DNA of 64,000 nucleotides from Tetraselmis striata. Lineage: Eukaryota; Chlorophyta; Chlorodendrophyceae; Chlorodendrales; Chlorodendraceae. Location: positions 1-64,000 of the forward strand of contig VCJN01001059.1 in assembly GCA_006384855.1 (NCBI GenBank), in the 5' to 3' direction. A program made the translations under genes and the position numbers. The notes beneath the pieces are model-generated. The model was not told the DNA's origin, made no database searches, and worked only from the letters and a program-made list of their open reading frames with translations. Positions 46,012-57,298 of the stretch are shown in pieces. Position 1 is the first letter of the stretch. Every line of letters starts with the position of its first letter.

Positions 46012-46984
46012 AGGGCGGGCTGCTGCACCCTGACAAGCCCTCTGACCTCTCAGCAGAGAAACAGACAACTTATATTCTAGGGTTGATGAATCATGCTTGC
46101 CGACTATGGCGTCCCATCTGCACAAGTCACACAAACAGCACTGTCTAAACAGCCCAAAATGTGTGTTTCCGAACTTGACGCTGGGAAATGAACATGCAAA
46201 GACAGCCCATAAAGTGGCCATATCAGCTGCTGCTCGCGGAAGCACGGGCCATGGCCATGTAAAAACGGATCCTTGCTTGCTGTCGGTGTAGAGTGCCGGC
46301 GCAGTAATGAGAACGCCGCAAATAAGAGCTTGCCTTGTCTGCCAGAGGTCAAATTTAATAGACTAAGCTGATATAGAGGAACTTCTGTGGATGTTCTTGT
46401 ATTCTGCTGACAAGCCCAAGGTTTTAGGGCTCTTATGTGGTAGGCACTCTTATCACCCTGCCCGGTACGTGCTTTTCCTGGATCCTACTTCTAAATTTTG
46501 GGCGCAACTTTACAGTCCGGTGAGACCCACACCACGCGACGCCGCCTGCGAAAGCTGAGCAGACGACTAGAAGCGGAGCTTGTTGCGCCAGCCTCAATGC
46601 GTCGCTTCCCGGGCGCCCGCCCCTGCGCTTCCGCGCTATCGCAACCACTCTAACCTCCTGCGGGTGGGGAGGAGGCAGTACGACTCAGACAGTGTCAGCT
46701 CACTCGCGGGGGCAATGTGAACTGTTTCGATGGAGAGGTGCATGTTTGGCAGTCCCTGGTAAGAACTTATCCCTTACCGATACGGTACTCCAGGCCGGGC
46801 CATACTACCACCGCATTCGGGCAGAACTGGTGATAATTGAGACTGTGTTTTGCTTCAAGCACATTATGTAATCAGCATTTCCACGAGCGAGGTTAAGTGA
46901 GCTGGCCACGAGAGGCAATCAGCGCCATTGCATAGGCTACCCTCCTACCCGTTGCACGAGTATAATCACCAAGCGCACCCTCTA
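46012..46984. other. Spacer with one short dispersed repeat
   Basis: No gene. Copy 5 of the short dispersed repeat lies at 46285-46440. The remainder shows no coding signal. Confidence 0.55.
46285..46440 (+). repeat. Short dispersed repeat family, copy 5
   Basis: Good copy of the 25545-25665 family: GCCGGCGCAGTAATGAGAAC, AAATAAGAGCTTGCCTTGTC, then GACAAGCCCAAGGTTTTAGG. Confidence 0.65.
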
Positions 46985-48215
46985 GGGTGACATGCAGTGT
47001 GGGGTCTCACAGTGAGGGATGCGGCGTGGTACAACACGGAGCCGGGACGCAAGGGCCCACTTCGAGACATCCTGGAAATATCGGAGTGCACGGGCACGGT
47101 CTTCGGCACGGTGGGTGAGGTGAGCAAGGGGGCGCGCCGCACAGTGCGCGGTGCCGCATGCTTGCCCGCGTATCGGGGCGCCCTATCATCGCGAGGCACT
47201 CGGTGCACTACCCGGGCTCACCAGGAGGTTTTACTCGCAGGAGACTTCCTTGGGGTGATGAGCTTGGTGGCAGCTCGAGAGCGTGCACTCTGCCTCATCA
47301 GACGGCATATAGGACGAATTAATTCGCCCGTCAACCGCTTCACCGCTTTTTAAAAGCGGCTTGTATTGATCTCTTATTATTACTTTTATTAGCGCTGGGC
47401 GTGGGTGTCCAGATCCTCACGGACCCGTCGGTGCTTGTTTCTCTCCCGAAGGGCAGCGACGGGCGGCCTGCCGATGTTGGGCTTTTTGGGTATGGCGGCA
47501 TCCGCGGAAACACGGTTGCTGTCGATACCACCATTGCCCCTATCCTCGGCGTGTCAACCTCGGATCCAACGACTGCTTTGCGGGCTGCAGAGCGCCGCAA
47601 AATCCAGAAGTATGACGAGGGTGTCCGAAACGCTGCCGGTATGCTTCGCTTTGTTCCCTTCGCCGTTTCCGAGTTTGGCTCGCTGGCCCCGCACGCCGAG
47701 GCTTTCTTGGTGGAGCTCGCGAAAGCTAGCCAAGCACACACTGGCCAAAAAATCGGCCAGCTCTTGTCTGCGTGGCGCCGCCGTTTCACCGTTCTCATCA
47801 ACATGGCACATGCAGACAACGTTCTTGGCGGGGTCGCGGCCGCGAGTGCGGCACGTAATGGTGCTCCTGCGCCTGCGTCGCGTCGCTCGTCGGCATGTGT
47901 TGCTATGACCCGGGTCATTGGCTGCAAGCGTCCTCGCCGCAGCTGATAGCCTACCCCGGGGCGGGGGTTCCTTACGTTCCTGGCAGCTAAGTGACTTCGT
48001 GGTTCCCTTGGCTCTTTCTTGGTTCTTGGCTCCCTGTCCTCCTGCTCGACCTTGGTTTCGGGCTTATGTCTCTCTTCTGCTGGCAACCTTTCATATTTGC
48101 TGTTAGTTCTGTTGTAGTGCGCTTTTGTGAAAGCCCTGATGTATTAATTAAATGATTTAATTATTACTTTTATTGGCGCGGGGGATTTGTTACCTGTCTT
48201 TTGTAATTCGCACCA
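46985..48215 (+). repeat. Old coding-type dispersed element, copy 2, split by a LINE
   Basis: Segments 46985-47395 and about 48180-48215 match the minus strand of 18270-18870. The 47396-48159 interval is a later insertion. The open peptide (LRDILEISECTG, GEVSKGARRTVRGAACLPAY, LAGDFLGVMSLVAARERALC) parallels the other copy, so the element was once coding. Identity unknown. Confidence 0.55.
47396..48159 (+). mobile_element. 5'-truncated LINE fragment with target-site duplication
   Basis: The open frame 47401-47946 encodes about 181 residues of the region that follows the RT domain in many LINE ORFs. In order these are DVGLFGYGGIRGNTVAVDTT, an RKIQKYDEG segment and RFVPFAVSEFGSLAPHAEAF, then a basic end. 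No RT core is present. The fragment is flanked by a 20-base direct repeat with one mismatch (47376-47395, ATTATTACTTTTATTAGCGC, and 48160-48179), a typical target-site duplication. The frame is intact to its stop, which suggests a young insertion. This LINE type differs from the zinc-knuckle LINE at 32.6-34.7 kb. Confidence 0.75.
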
Positions 48216-48511
48216 GTACGGGTACTGCTTATGATGTATCGCGCGCGCGCTACCTCAGTAGCATTGTATTTTGTGATTTAACATGATATGACCGGGCGAT
48301 GCAACCTGGGTATCATCAGTGGGCGCAATGTAGTAGTAGGGCAGACATTAATTAAGATAATGCATGTAGTGAGGCAAGAAGGGCAGGTAGTGAGGCAAGA
48401 AGGCGGTGCAGAGATGGCAGCAAGCCCGACCTGATGACCATGCACACACGACGCATAAGGTAGTGGGGATGTACTCCCAAACGCGCACGGGGTTCTTCTT
48501 CTTGTGCGTGT

Positions 48512-48812
48512 TTTGATGGTAGATTAGCAATGCAACTATAGTAGTACCATTGATTAGATCGCTCGGATATACTAGCTGTTTAGGATATGCGCTCATTGCG
48601 CATGTGAGCCTCATCATTAGCGCGCTGCGCGCGCTTGAGCTCGGAGGCCAGAGCACGCAGTAGGGGAGCCCGGAGCCGGGGACACGCATATCGCGAAGCG
48701 CCTCAGTGCTTGTAATCACTTCTTTATTTCCATCAACTCAGTCATCGCCTTACCCTCCGCCTCTGCACTCAAGCACACACAAGAGCCGACGTCAAAGACC
48801 GCGCAGGCTCTA
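48512..48812 (+). repeat. Dispersed repeat pair, member A
   Basis: About 300 bases matching 50254-50555 in the same orientation at roughly 85-90 percent by eye. Both contain GCTCGGATATACTAGCTGTT and AAGTGCTTGTAATCACTTCT or close variants, and a CGCG-rich centre. Not coding. Confidence 0.8.
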
Positions 48813-50253
48813 CATGTTATGGTTGCCCTCCTCACATCACAGCGAGGGTGAGGCAGGCCTAGATCACTTAGGACACGCTGAGAAGTCCGCGCTTATTTCT
48901 GCGCGTAGCGCGAGCCCGCTGTTGAACACGGCTCGGCAAACCACTCGGCATTGAGGCGACTAATTCGCTGCAAGCCCCCCCCCCCCCGTACTACCCGGCA
49001 CTACACGGACAACCTTGTACCTTGTACGTCAGTGCCATGTACGCTTCACCGGGCTGGTACGACTACCAGAATGATGACAAAAAGGATTTATCGCCCGCCG
49101 GCAATAACGCCGGATGTACTCGCACATAACTGGATGGACGTGCCGCCACCAGCAGCAGCCTTCACGGATAAATAATAGTCGCTAGTAGTAGTGCTTCGTC
49201 ACCTGTATGTCACATCTGAATCTCACAGTGCCCCCCCCCCCCCGACTCTACCACTCGAGTCACCATCGAATCCCCGTCCGCGTCGTCCTATCATTGTTTA
49301 CATCCTAGGCCAGTTGCACGTGACTGTCAGCAGCACACATGTACCGGAGCGGGGCACAAGTACCGAAGCAATACAAAGCGTCGCGAGCGGTGCACAACAC
49401 AGCGCTAGGTACCGGAGCGTTACGGAGCGTTGCGGGCGAGAGCCGTGCACTCGGCGGGAGTGCACGTCAGTCAGATACCATCTTGGACAGTTCGGCCATC
49501 CCCTAGTGTCCCTGCAGTGCCACACACTTGGGTGGAGGACTCGGAAAAGGGAGAGCTCAGGGGAATCTCTTAGGCTTCAGAGCCGGGAGGTGGCGGGTCT
49601 TTAGACCCAACCTTTTTCAACCCGCCGTAGGCACTGTCGCGACGAGTGGTGCACACCACTGTCCGAAGCCAGACCGTCAGTGGTTTGGCTTCGATGTCAA
49701 GGAATGACCAGGCCGGCTCGGAGAAAGCAACCGATCAGTTCAACGCTTGGCAAGGCTACGAACCATCTGGCGTGCATCTCATGACTCGGTTGATGTCGCA
49801 GTTGGCAGGGACAAATGTTACACCACTGTGATGAGCTCTACTCCAGTCAGATGGTGCTCTATACTGGGCTGGAAGCCCACGAGAAGCGGGGCGCATCTGA
49901 AAAGATGGTTACAGAGGCAGCAGCTCCCGCCTCTATTCGCGCGGCGACCGAGAGGACGGCGTTCGGGGACGGCCGCCAGGTCGGACAGCCGCCATGGCCT
50001 CGCGGCAAGACTAGCGGAGGCAACAAGCCACCAGACAATTTAGCCATGCTTAGCCAATCCGAGCTAGACAACGGTTGACAAAACCGGTGCATGCCCGGGC
50101 GCCCGCGGCGACACTAGCCGCCAAGCATGCAAGGACTGCCACGGCCAGGATCAAGAACCGACACAACGTATGCGGACTTGAACATAATGCTTGCCTTGCA
50201 GGTTTGTTTCATGTCTCCTATTGCAGCATTGGGGGGGGGGGGGGGGGGGGAGT
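48813..50253. other. Spacer, no supported gene
   Basis: Contains short C-runs near 48976 and 49231 and several short frames without motifs. The segment 49330-49460 has self-similar GGAGCG/GAGCGT words. No gene called. Confidence 0.45.
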
Positions 50254-50555
50254 GTTGATGATATATTAGCAATGCAGCTATAGAAGTACCATTGAATAGA
50301 TCGCTCGGATATACTAGCTGTTCTGGATATGCGCCCATTGCGCATATGAGCCTCATTAGCGCGTTGAGCGCGCGCGCGCGCTCGTCGGACGTCACAGCAC
50401 GCGGTAGGGGAGCCCGTAGCCGGGGACACGCATATCACGGAGCGCCTAAGTGCTTGTAATCACTTCTTCATTTCCAGCAACTCATCGCCTCACCTTCCGC
50501 CTCTGCACTCACGCACACACAAGAGCCGACGTCAAAGTCCGCGCTCTACAACGTG
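50254..50555 (+). repeat. Dispersed repeat pair, member B
   Basis: Second copy of 48512-48812. A G20 run lies at about 50231-50250, just outside the match. The centre holds GCGCGCGCGCGC, expanded relative to the first copy. Confidence 0.8.
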
Positions 50556-52463
50556 TAATGTAGTGCTCAATTTCTATGGGAGTAGCTCAGTCTCCATGCG
50601 GTAATCGCAGACAAAGGAAGCATGGTGAGGATGATCCTCATCCAGGGTTGCAAGCCGCACATCAAGATGTCACTCATCTGGGCACCCACATTTCCGGCGT
50701 AACGGGAAACATTTCCGTTAGCAATGCGGGAGGTGAACGGAGCGCCGACGCTCGTGACGCCGGTCGCCGCCCAACCCACTCCCAAGCTCCGACAGTGCTC
50801 GAGCTGCACATCGTTGTATAGTATCTCAAAGGCACAAAATTGAAATAGGCATACATCGTCATAGTCTGCCGAAGGGGTGAGATGGCTCTCTCGCCGTATA
50901 CTACGTGCGAGACGCAACGCGAAGCTCTTCGAAGGCTTCCACCCGCCTCTGAGGCGCGTGGCCTTCTTGGTGTAGCTCCATGTCGAACGTGAACTTGTCG
51001 GTTATTGGCACGTCATGCTGCATCACCTTCCACATTGTTTTCTGCAACCTGCGAGTGATGTCATACTACTTGTATTGGGGCTGGCGCCTTCTATCTCCCG
51101 AGGCGGTGGGGACGTCTACATGTTGCACGCATGATACAAAGATGTTCGGGTCGGCTCTCAGGACGAGCTGGCTGTCGAAGTCGGCAACCGCATGCTCCAG
51201 GAGCTCGGGGAGAGTTTGCGTCTCTAGCCACTGCCTTCATACTGATGAAGTCGAAGACACACTTTGCCTAGGAGCCTGTTTTCCCACACTGCTGTTGGGG
51301 CATTACCTCGTACAGTCCTTTGGTGTGGTCCTTGGCCCGGTTCAGACCGGTATGCAAGCTCTACATATTGTACAATATCGAATGATGATATCCAAGTCCG
51401 ATCGGCACCATTTATTGTCGAGCTTGATATCCCAACATGGTTTCGGAGCTACGGTGGCGAGCCTGTATGGCAATAGACCCGGGTTCGAAGCCCGTATGAA
51501 GCGTTTCAGAATTTCATGGGTTCTCCTTCTTCCGCTTTATTATCCGGTGTAAGTCCGATTCGTAGCTTCCAGTTACGTGATCATCAATTCCCCCAAAATC
51601 TCCTACATCAAGGCTTAAGTGCGAATGATTCCGGCTCCTATGGCTCAGGTCCTTGGATCTCTACCCATACTTTGCGGTCCTCCCTCTTCTCGGAACCGGG
51701 AGAGGTGTTGGGACCATGCTTCGTACAGTAGTCCTGTGGTGTGGTCCTCGGCCCGGTTCATACCGGTATACAACAAGCTCTACAATATCGGATGGTGACA
51801 TCCAAGTCCGATCGGCATTCTTTTCGTGCTTGATATTTCAACACACACCACACTCACCTTCACGCTGACTTCGTCGTCGTCTGCCATTTTTGGCGACGAT
51901 GGCGGGCCAGGTTGGGCTAGCGGGAGGTAGCGCGTGACTGTCCAACTTGGCGCAGCGCCGCCGCCGTTTTAAAGTACGGCATCGTTTGCTTGGATGATAG
52001 AGATACCGTTGCCAACGCACGCGGTGCGGCGGTGAGAGACCTAGCTCAGGCCACCAGCCGCCCAGCATTGCATAAGTACTGAAATGAAAGTTTCGACCCC
52101 AAAGTAAAGATTCCCCCCTCTCCTCTCCCTCAGTTTCTACGGAAATCCGGCACCTACTTTACTTTGCTTTCGCTGCGGGTACCGATACGGAAGTTTTAAT
52201 GGGTAAATATTATGATGACGGACATGAGAACTACCGCGAAGTGCACGCGAGTATTCGAGTAGACTGAAAAAGACTTCATGGCTCGAGCCGGCCCCATGTA
52301 CGATGGAGTATAGTACCGGGACAGCACACATATCGACGTAAAGCTCCCTTATGAGAACTGTTCTATCAACCTAGTCTGTTAGTATATATATTAATTACAT
52401 GAGCTAGCTGCAAAAGGCGATCATGAAATCACCCAAATAGGCAATAGGAAACGTCCACCACGA
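50556..52463. other. Repeat-rich spacer with an imperfect duplication and a B-box-like site
   Basis: Segments 51315-51430 and 51735-51845 are related copies (GGTGTGGTCCT(T/C)GGCCCGGT, and ATCCAAGTCCGATCGGCA in both). Between them, 51440-51500 contains CCCGGGTTCGAAGCCCG, a perfect tRNA B-box core, in a tRNA-like but incomplete context. A copy of the 55-base motif shared with 7.75 and 17.15 kb lies at about 52390-52440. No gene called. Confidence 0.45.
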
Positions 52464-52469
52464 CTACTG

Positions 52470-53000
52470 CGAAGTGGAGGCGACAACGTAAAAGGATGCG
52501 GAATGAGCACGAGCAGATAGACGCATCATACTTGGCCGTGTGCACTCCGGCAGCGAGAATGCCGCCCAACGTACCATGCACGCAAGCAACACCGCCCCAA
52601 ACAGCCCCCGCCGTGTGCGCGACGCGTTATGGCGGAGCTCGGCAGGCTGACTGGCGACAAAGTTCCGAAGAGCTTTGACGGACTGATGACCACGAAGGAA
52701 GCATGAACGAAGTCGGGGCGGCGGAAGGACCGCCAGGAAAGTTGCGCACATCAAGCAACACCGCGAAGATGTAGACCACCGTCAAAGCGAATTTTGCAAG
52801 GCGGCCGCGGTCCTCAACCACAAAAGGATAGTGCCGGTGAATACCCCGCACCGGGGCGGAAGACGCCCGATCCGTTGCAAACTTCCCCTGCTCCGCCTCG
52901 GTCGCCGCAATCCACTGGGGTGCACTAGCGGGGGTCGTTGCCGCAAGTGGGGGTCGTGGAGGACACGCACGCGAAATCGATGATGTAATCGCCCCCCCTT
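52470..53000 (-). pseudogene. LINE C-terminal remnant, frameshifted
   Basis: Two minus-strand frames in succession read HYPFVVEDRGRLAKFALTV then VASQPAELRHNASRTRRG. The first resembles the segment of LINE ORFs that follows the RT domain, with a PF.VE..G.L pattern, as at 47.4 kb but divergent. The frame changes near 52.7 kb and no RT is present. A diverged LINE remnant is the best reading. Confidence 0.35.
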
Positions 53001-53321
53001 CCCCCCCCACCCCGCCAGAGTCAAATCCGACGGCCACGAGCGGTCCACCGGGCGCAGCCCACTCGTCTCAAGGGCCAAGTTGCCGACTCCCGATGTAATC
53101 CGGTAGTCGTACGTACATCGCAAATCAACTGTACTACTGCAGTACTCGTAAGTGTACGCTATTACGGCGACTTATGCTGCTGCGGTGTCCCGAACATTGT
53201 ACTCGTACTCATACAGACTCATACTATACTGCCGTATTATATATGATAATATGAATCATATGATATAATATGATTATATACCACATAATTTACCGTATAC
53301 GCCTACTACGGGCGGTATGTT

Positions 53322-53502
53322 CTAAACTAGTTTATGTTGTTTCTCTACCTGTACGAGATAGCCATGGCGCGGCGGCCGCCCGTAGAGCGCGTGTGCGCGC
53401 ATGATTGCGGGGGCCGGTCACGGCCACCACTTGCCATCACGGCGGACCGACCGGTCACTTTCCTTTGCTGTGGCACGCTCCATCGAGCGCACCACAGCAA
53501 AG
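53322..53502 (+). repeat. Left terminal direct repeat of the DIRS-like element
   Basis: Matches 56126-56277 (TTATGTTGTTTCTCTACCTG, then CACGGCGGACCGACCGGTCA). The left copy has about 30 extra bases near 53375. It ends in an inverted repeat (TTTGCTGTGG ... CCACAGCAAA, about 53464-53507) whose right arm is missing from the right-hand repeat. Confidence 0.75.
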
Positions 53503-56125
53503 GCGCGGCAATTTTGCCGCGCAGGTGCCGGTCTGCAGCCATCGTACCATGTGCGGTGAGCGAAGCCTTTCGGCCCCCCCCCTGGGAGAAACCCGTTAGG
53601 GTTTGTGTGGTTCATGCATGGACGCGCGCAGCTTGCGACGTGCTAACTACTACCCGCGAACGAGCTGATGATTACTCGACCAACGCGAGGAGAGGACGAA
53701 GCCGCAGCGCTTCCTCATTCAGCGGAACAAGGTCAAGCCCTTCGACCAGTGTCGACCAGCAGTAACACATGGCTGCCCCGCCCTCCCGTGTGGGCATGGC
53801 TCGATCGGTACTTGCCTCTACTCGGCGTAGGTGTCGCGATGCGCTCCGACTGGGGCGCATGCCGGCGCATGCCCGTCGTCTAGTACAGATTCGAGTACAA
53901 AGTGACAGTACAGTGCCAATGGCCAAGCTAGCGCCCAGTGGCACATGGCTACTCCCACGCCGCGGAACTTCTATTGTGCCGCGCATTGTGGACCCTGACG
54001 CCGACGCGGAGAGGGCCAGCGGAGCGACAGGCAAGGCGCTCTGCTCGCCCCGCTCGCGACATCCATCGCGCCAATTCTTGTTCCCCCGACTCTCGTCCCT
54101 TTATGAGGCATCGCGTCCGTCGTAATCTCGACAACTGGCAAGCCGTTGGTGCGAATCGCAGTGTTGTCAACTGGATCTCTAGACGTGTACGCGTTCCCTT
54201 CTTGGACGGGCTTGCCCCACCTTCTTTTCATCAGGGGGTGTCATTGGGGGATGCTACTCCGGCCTTAACTGGAGTTTACGGACGGTGAATTGGCTCGCTT
54301 CCTGGCCGTTGGGGCCCGGGAGCGAGGTTATTACTGCGCAAAATGGGTGTCCCGGCTGTTCTCGGTTCCCAAGCCTGGAACAAACAAATGGAGGCTCATC
54401 ATTGATCTTCACCCCCTAAATAAACCGCTGTTGCGAGACGCGAGATCTTTCGTTCGAGACGCTTTCGCATTTGTGCAACCTTGCGAGCCTTGGGGACTAC
54501 ATGTTGCATATGGACATGCATTATGGGTTTTCTGCGGTTGGAATCGCCCCTGATGAGGACATGGACTTTTTCACCGTCGATCACCGCGGCACTCTGTACC
54601 GATTGGCTGGCCTTCCCATGGGCTGGTCTCTATTCCCCTACTACTTTTGCTATTTCACCAACGTCCTCTCTAGGGCATTGCGTCGTAGCCCAGTTTAAGC
54701 AGACGGCATACCTATCCCCCGGCGCCGATTTGGCCTATGCATGTTGCCCGACATGGACGATTTCATATTTCTAGCTCGGACTCGGGCTGAGGCCATCAGG
54801 CATTGCGACTACGTCGAGCGCCACCTCTCGAGATTTGTCTTCTGCACAACCCCAACAAGGGCGTGTGGGAGCCCACCCAGAAGCTCGGGCACCCGGGATT
54901 AGAAAATGACACATTGGGGTCGCCTAATCTTCATGCGTGCGCTGAGAAACTCGTGGGCATTGCTCGCTCGCGCGGCAAAACGCCTAATCCAATAACGAGC
55001 AAAACGAAATTGTAGGTGGCTGCATGCTCGCGAGTTGGCCGCTCTCGCGGGCAAATGCCAGTTTCTCTATTTGGCCATCGCCCCTGCTCTTTTCTACCTC
55101 CGTGAGCTGCATGATGTGCTCAAGACGCGCGACTCTTGGTCCGGCCACGTCAAGCTCACCCGCCAGCTCAAACGTGATCTGCGATGGTGGCGGGTGGGCG
55201 TGCCCACCTAACACAACGGCCGCCCCATTAACCGCCCCGTCGAAACTGGTTACCTACACGTCGACAGTTCGTCGTCGTACGGTTGGGGTGCCGTTCTGAA
55301 TGAATACTAGGAAGCTCGGGGTTTTTGGTACGACGATGACCGCACTGCGCACACAACCTTGAAAGAGCTCAAAGCCGTCCGCTTGGCTATTGAGTCCTTC
55401 CTCTTCATGCTCCGTAACCGTCACATCCGCTTGCACGAGGATAACCAAGCGGTTGTCGGCGTCCTCACCCACATTACCTCTCACTCTCCGCGCTTCATGG
55501 CTGAGCTACGCAAAACATGGTACCTCATGGACACGCACGGCGGCATTTCCTTTTCCGTGCGCTACATATGTTCGGCGGCGAATATCTGGGCTGACCGCCT
55601 TAGTCGCGAGGTTGACTACGACGACTGGTAGTTCAACCCTCGTCGATTCGCCTCGCTCACTGTAAAGTGGGGTGCCTGCACCATCGACCGCTTCGCGACG
55701 TCTGAAAACGCCCTCCTACCCCGCTACAACTAACGCCCGCGGTGCGAGGCCGTCGACGCTCGGCGCCTCTCCGACGTTGCATGGCGTTGCGAACGTAACT
55801 TGTGTAGCCCCCCATGGAACCTCATCGGCGATCTTGTCTCCAAATTGGAGTTTAGCGGTGCCCCAGCCATCGTCATTGTTCCCTACTGACCTGACAAAGC
55901 TTGGTACCAGCTCCTCTCGGATATGTTCTCCGAAATGCGCGCCTGGAAGCCGCGCCACGGTACGACCTCTTCATGCCTGGCCGTACTAGCAACCGCTTTC
56001 CCGTGAGTGCAGCCCGCTGGCCTGTCGTCGCCTTCAACATTCCCGCGCCCGTGAACCCCGCCCGTGGCCTGCTGCGCCCGGCATTCTCTAGTCGGCAATC
56101 CAGACGTATGGCGCATATGCTGTAC

Positions 56126-56277
56126 TAAACTACTTTATGTTGTTTCTCTACTTGTACGAGATAGCCCCGGCGCGGCGCATGATTGCGGGGGCCGGTCAGG
56201 GCCACCACCTGCCATCACGGCGGACCGACTGGTCACTTTCCTTTGCTGTGGCACGCTCCATCGAGCGCATCACAGCC
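56126..56277 (+). repeat. Right terminal direct repeat of the DIRS-like element
   Basis: Second copy of the left end, with TTATGTTGTTTCTCTACTTG and CACGGCGGACCGACTGGTCA. Confidence 0.75.
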
Positions 56278-57298
56278 CGCCCACCCTAGCTGTGGGATTG
56301 TATGTCTACAAATTCCTGATTATCACAACCTGTAATCAGATCTGACATTCTTCGGCAAAGCAGACGTTCCTTGTGAAATACAGTACCCGGGTAGTACGAG
56401 CATCGTGTATTGATGCTGAGTGATGATGACCGGCGCGCGGCGTCGGCGCGCCGCTCCGCCGCCGAGGTAATCCTTGGAGCAGAGCGGTACCTGTGGTCCC
56501 CTCTCACAGCGAGGCGAGCCGCAAGACATAGCGACTACCTACCTGTCATCAAGCGGCCCTGGCCTGGCACTGCCGCCCCGGTAGCCACGTTTCTTCGAGA
56601 GGGTGGTCGTCGGATTCCTGCACATCTTCTGTAGTGACCAGCTACCCGAGTCTCGCGGTTTAGGGAGCAGGCGCGAACGACGACCATATATCGTCGACAG
56701 TTAAAACTACGGGCAGAGCCAAACCTGTACATTTCTCGCGTGACGTTCAAAGCCCCGCCGCTCGAGGTCAAGGGGCGCAAGGTGACCAGCACGGCACGGC
56801 CCGGTCACGCCACGCGCACGCTTACACCCGAGGTAGGCAGTCCGCTGAGGACAGGCCGGCTGCGATCCACTTCCGGGCCTGTGGCGGGGACGCTGAGGGG
56901 CTCATCCGCCGGGCAGCGCGTCTTGTTGGTCCGCGCGAGTCATCATGCACTTGAGAATAAAGTACAGCACGCGCTCCGGAGTAGGCGGGCGCTGACCCGC
57001 CAGGCGGTGCATGTGCCATTCAACGTTCGATGGGTCCTCCCGCAGGAACAGAGGCCCGCGGCATATTTAGGGCTCACTTAGAGCTGGAGAGGCCAGTGGC
57101 CGTGCCTTGCCGGCGGGCGGCGGGTGGGTGGGGCGACCGGATACGGTAGCTGTGTCGAGCGCAAAGCTTCATGACGCCCCGGACCCTCGTAGTAACGAGA
57201 CACTTCGCCCTGCCCACTTTGCCAACCCGCTCTTGGCCTGTAGGAACGCTCCGAGCTGCAGGAAAACGAGTGGCGGCTGGCAAGCGGGTTGCGAGGGG
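56278..57298. other. Spacer with one short coding-like minus-strand segment
   Basis: At 57065-56902 on the minus strand a frame ending in TGA reads REDPSNVEWHMHRLAGQRPP, then TPERVLYFILKCMMTRADQQ. Its composition is like a real protein rather than a random frame. It may be a terminal exon or a transposon fragment; no family is recognised. The rest has no coding signal. Confidence 0.3.

Larger units (their letters stand above)
53322..56277 (+). mobile_element. Decayed DIRS-like retrotransposon with terminal direct repeats
   Basis: DIRS-like elements pair an RT/RNase H with a tyrosine recombinase instead of an integrase. The ends are direct repeats of about 150-180 bases: 53322-53502 and 56126-56277. 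The RT region runs 54109-54750 across frameshifts: RRNLDNWQAVGA, FSVPKPGTNKWRLIIDLHPL, DYMLHMDMHYGFSAVGI and LYRLAGLPMGWSLFPYYFC. RNase H-like parts follow (GYLHVDSSSSYGWGAVL, KAVRLAIESFLFMLRNRHI, IRLHEDNQAVVGVLTHI and SAANIWADRLSREVD, to 55631). Then comes TIDRFATSENALLPRYN, a segment usually found after RNase H in DIRS elements. No recombinase motif is visible, and at least three frame breaks plus internal stops make it inactive. Confidence 0.75.

Noticed and set aside
47340..48086. Minus-strand 248-codon frame
   Set aside because: It is the antisense of the LINE ORF at 47401-47946. The plus-strand frame has the recognisable LINE motif and is flanked by the target-site duplication.
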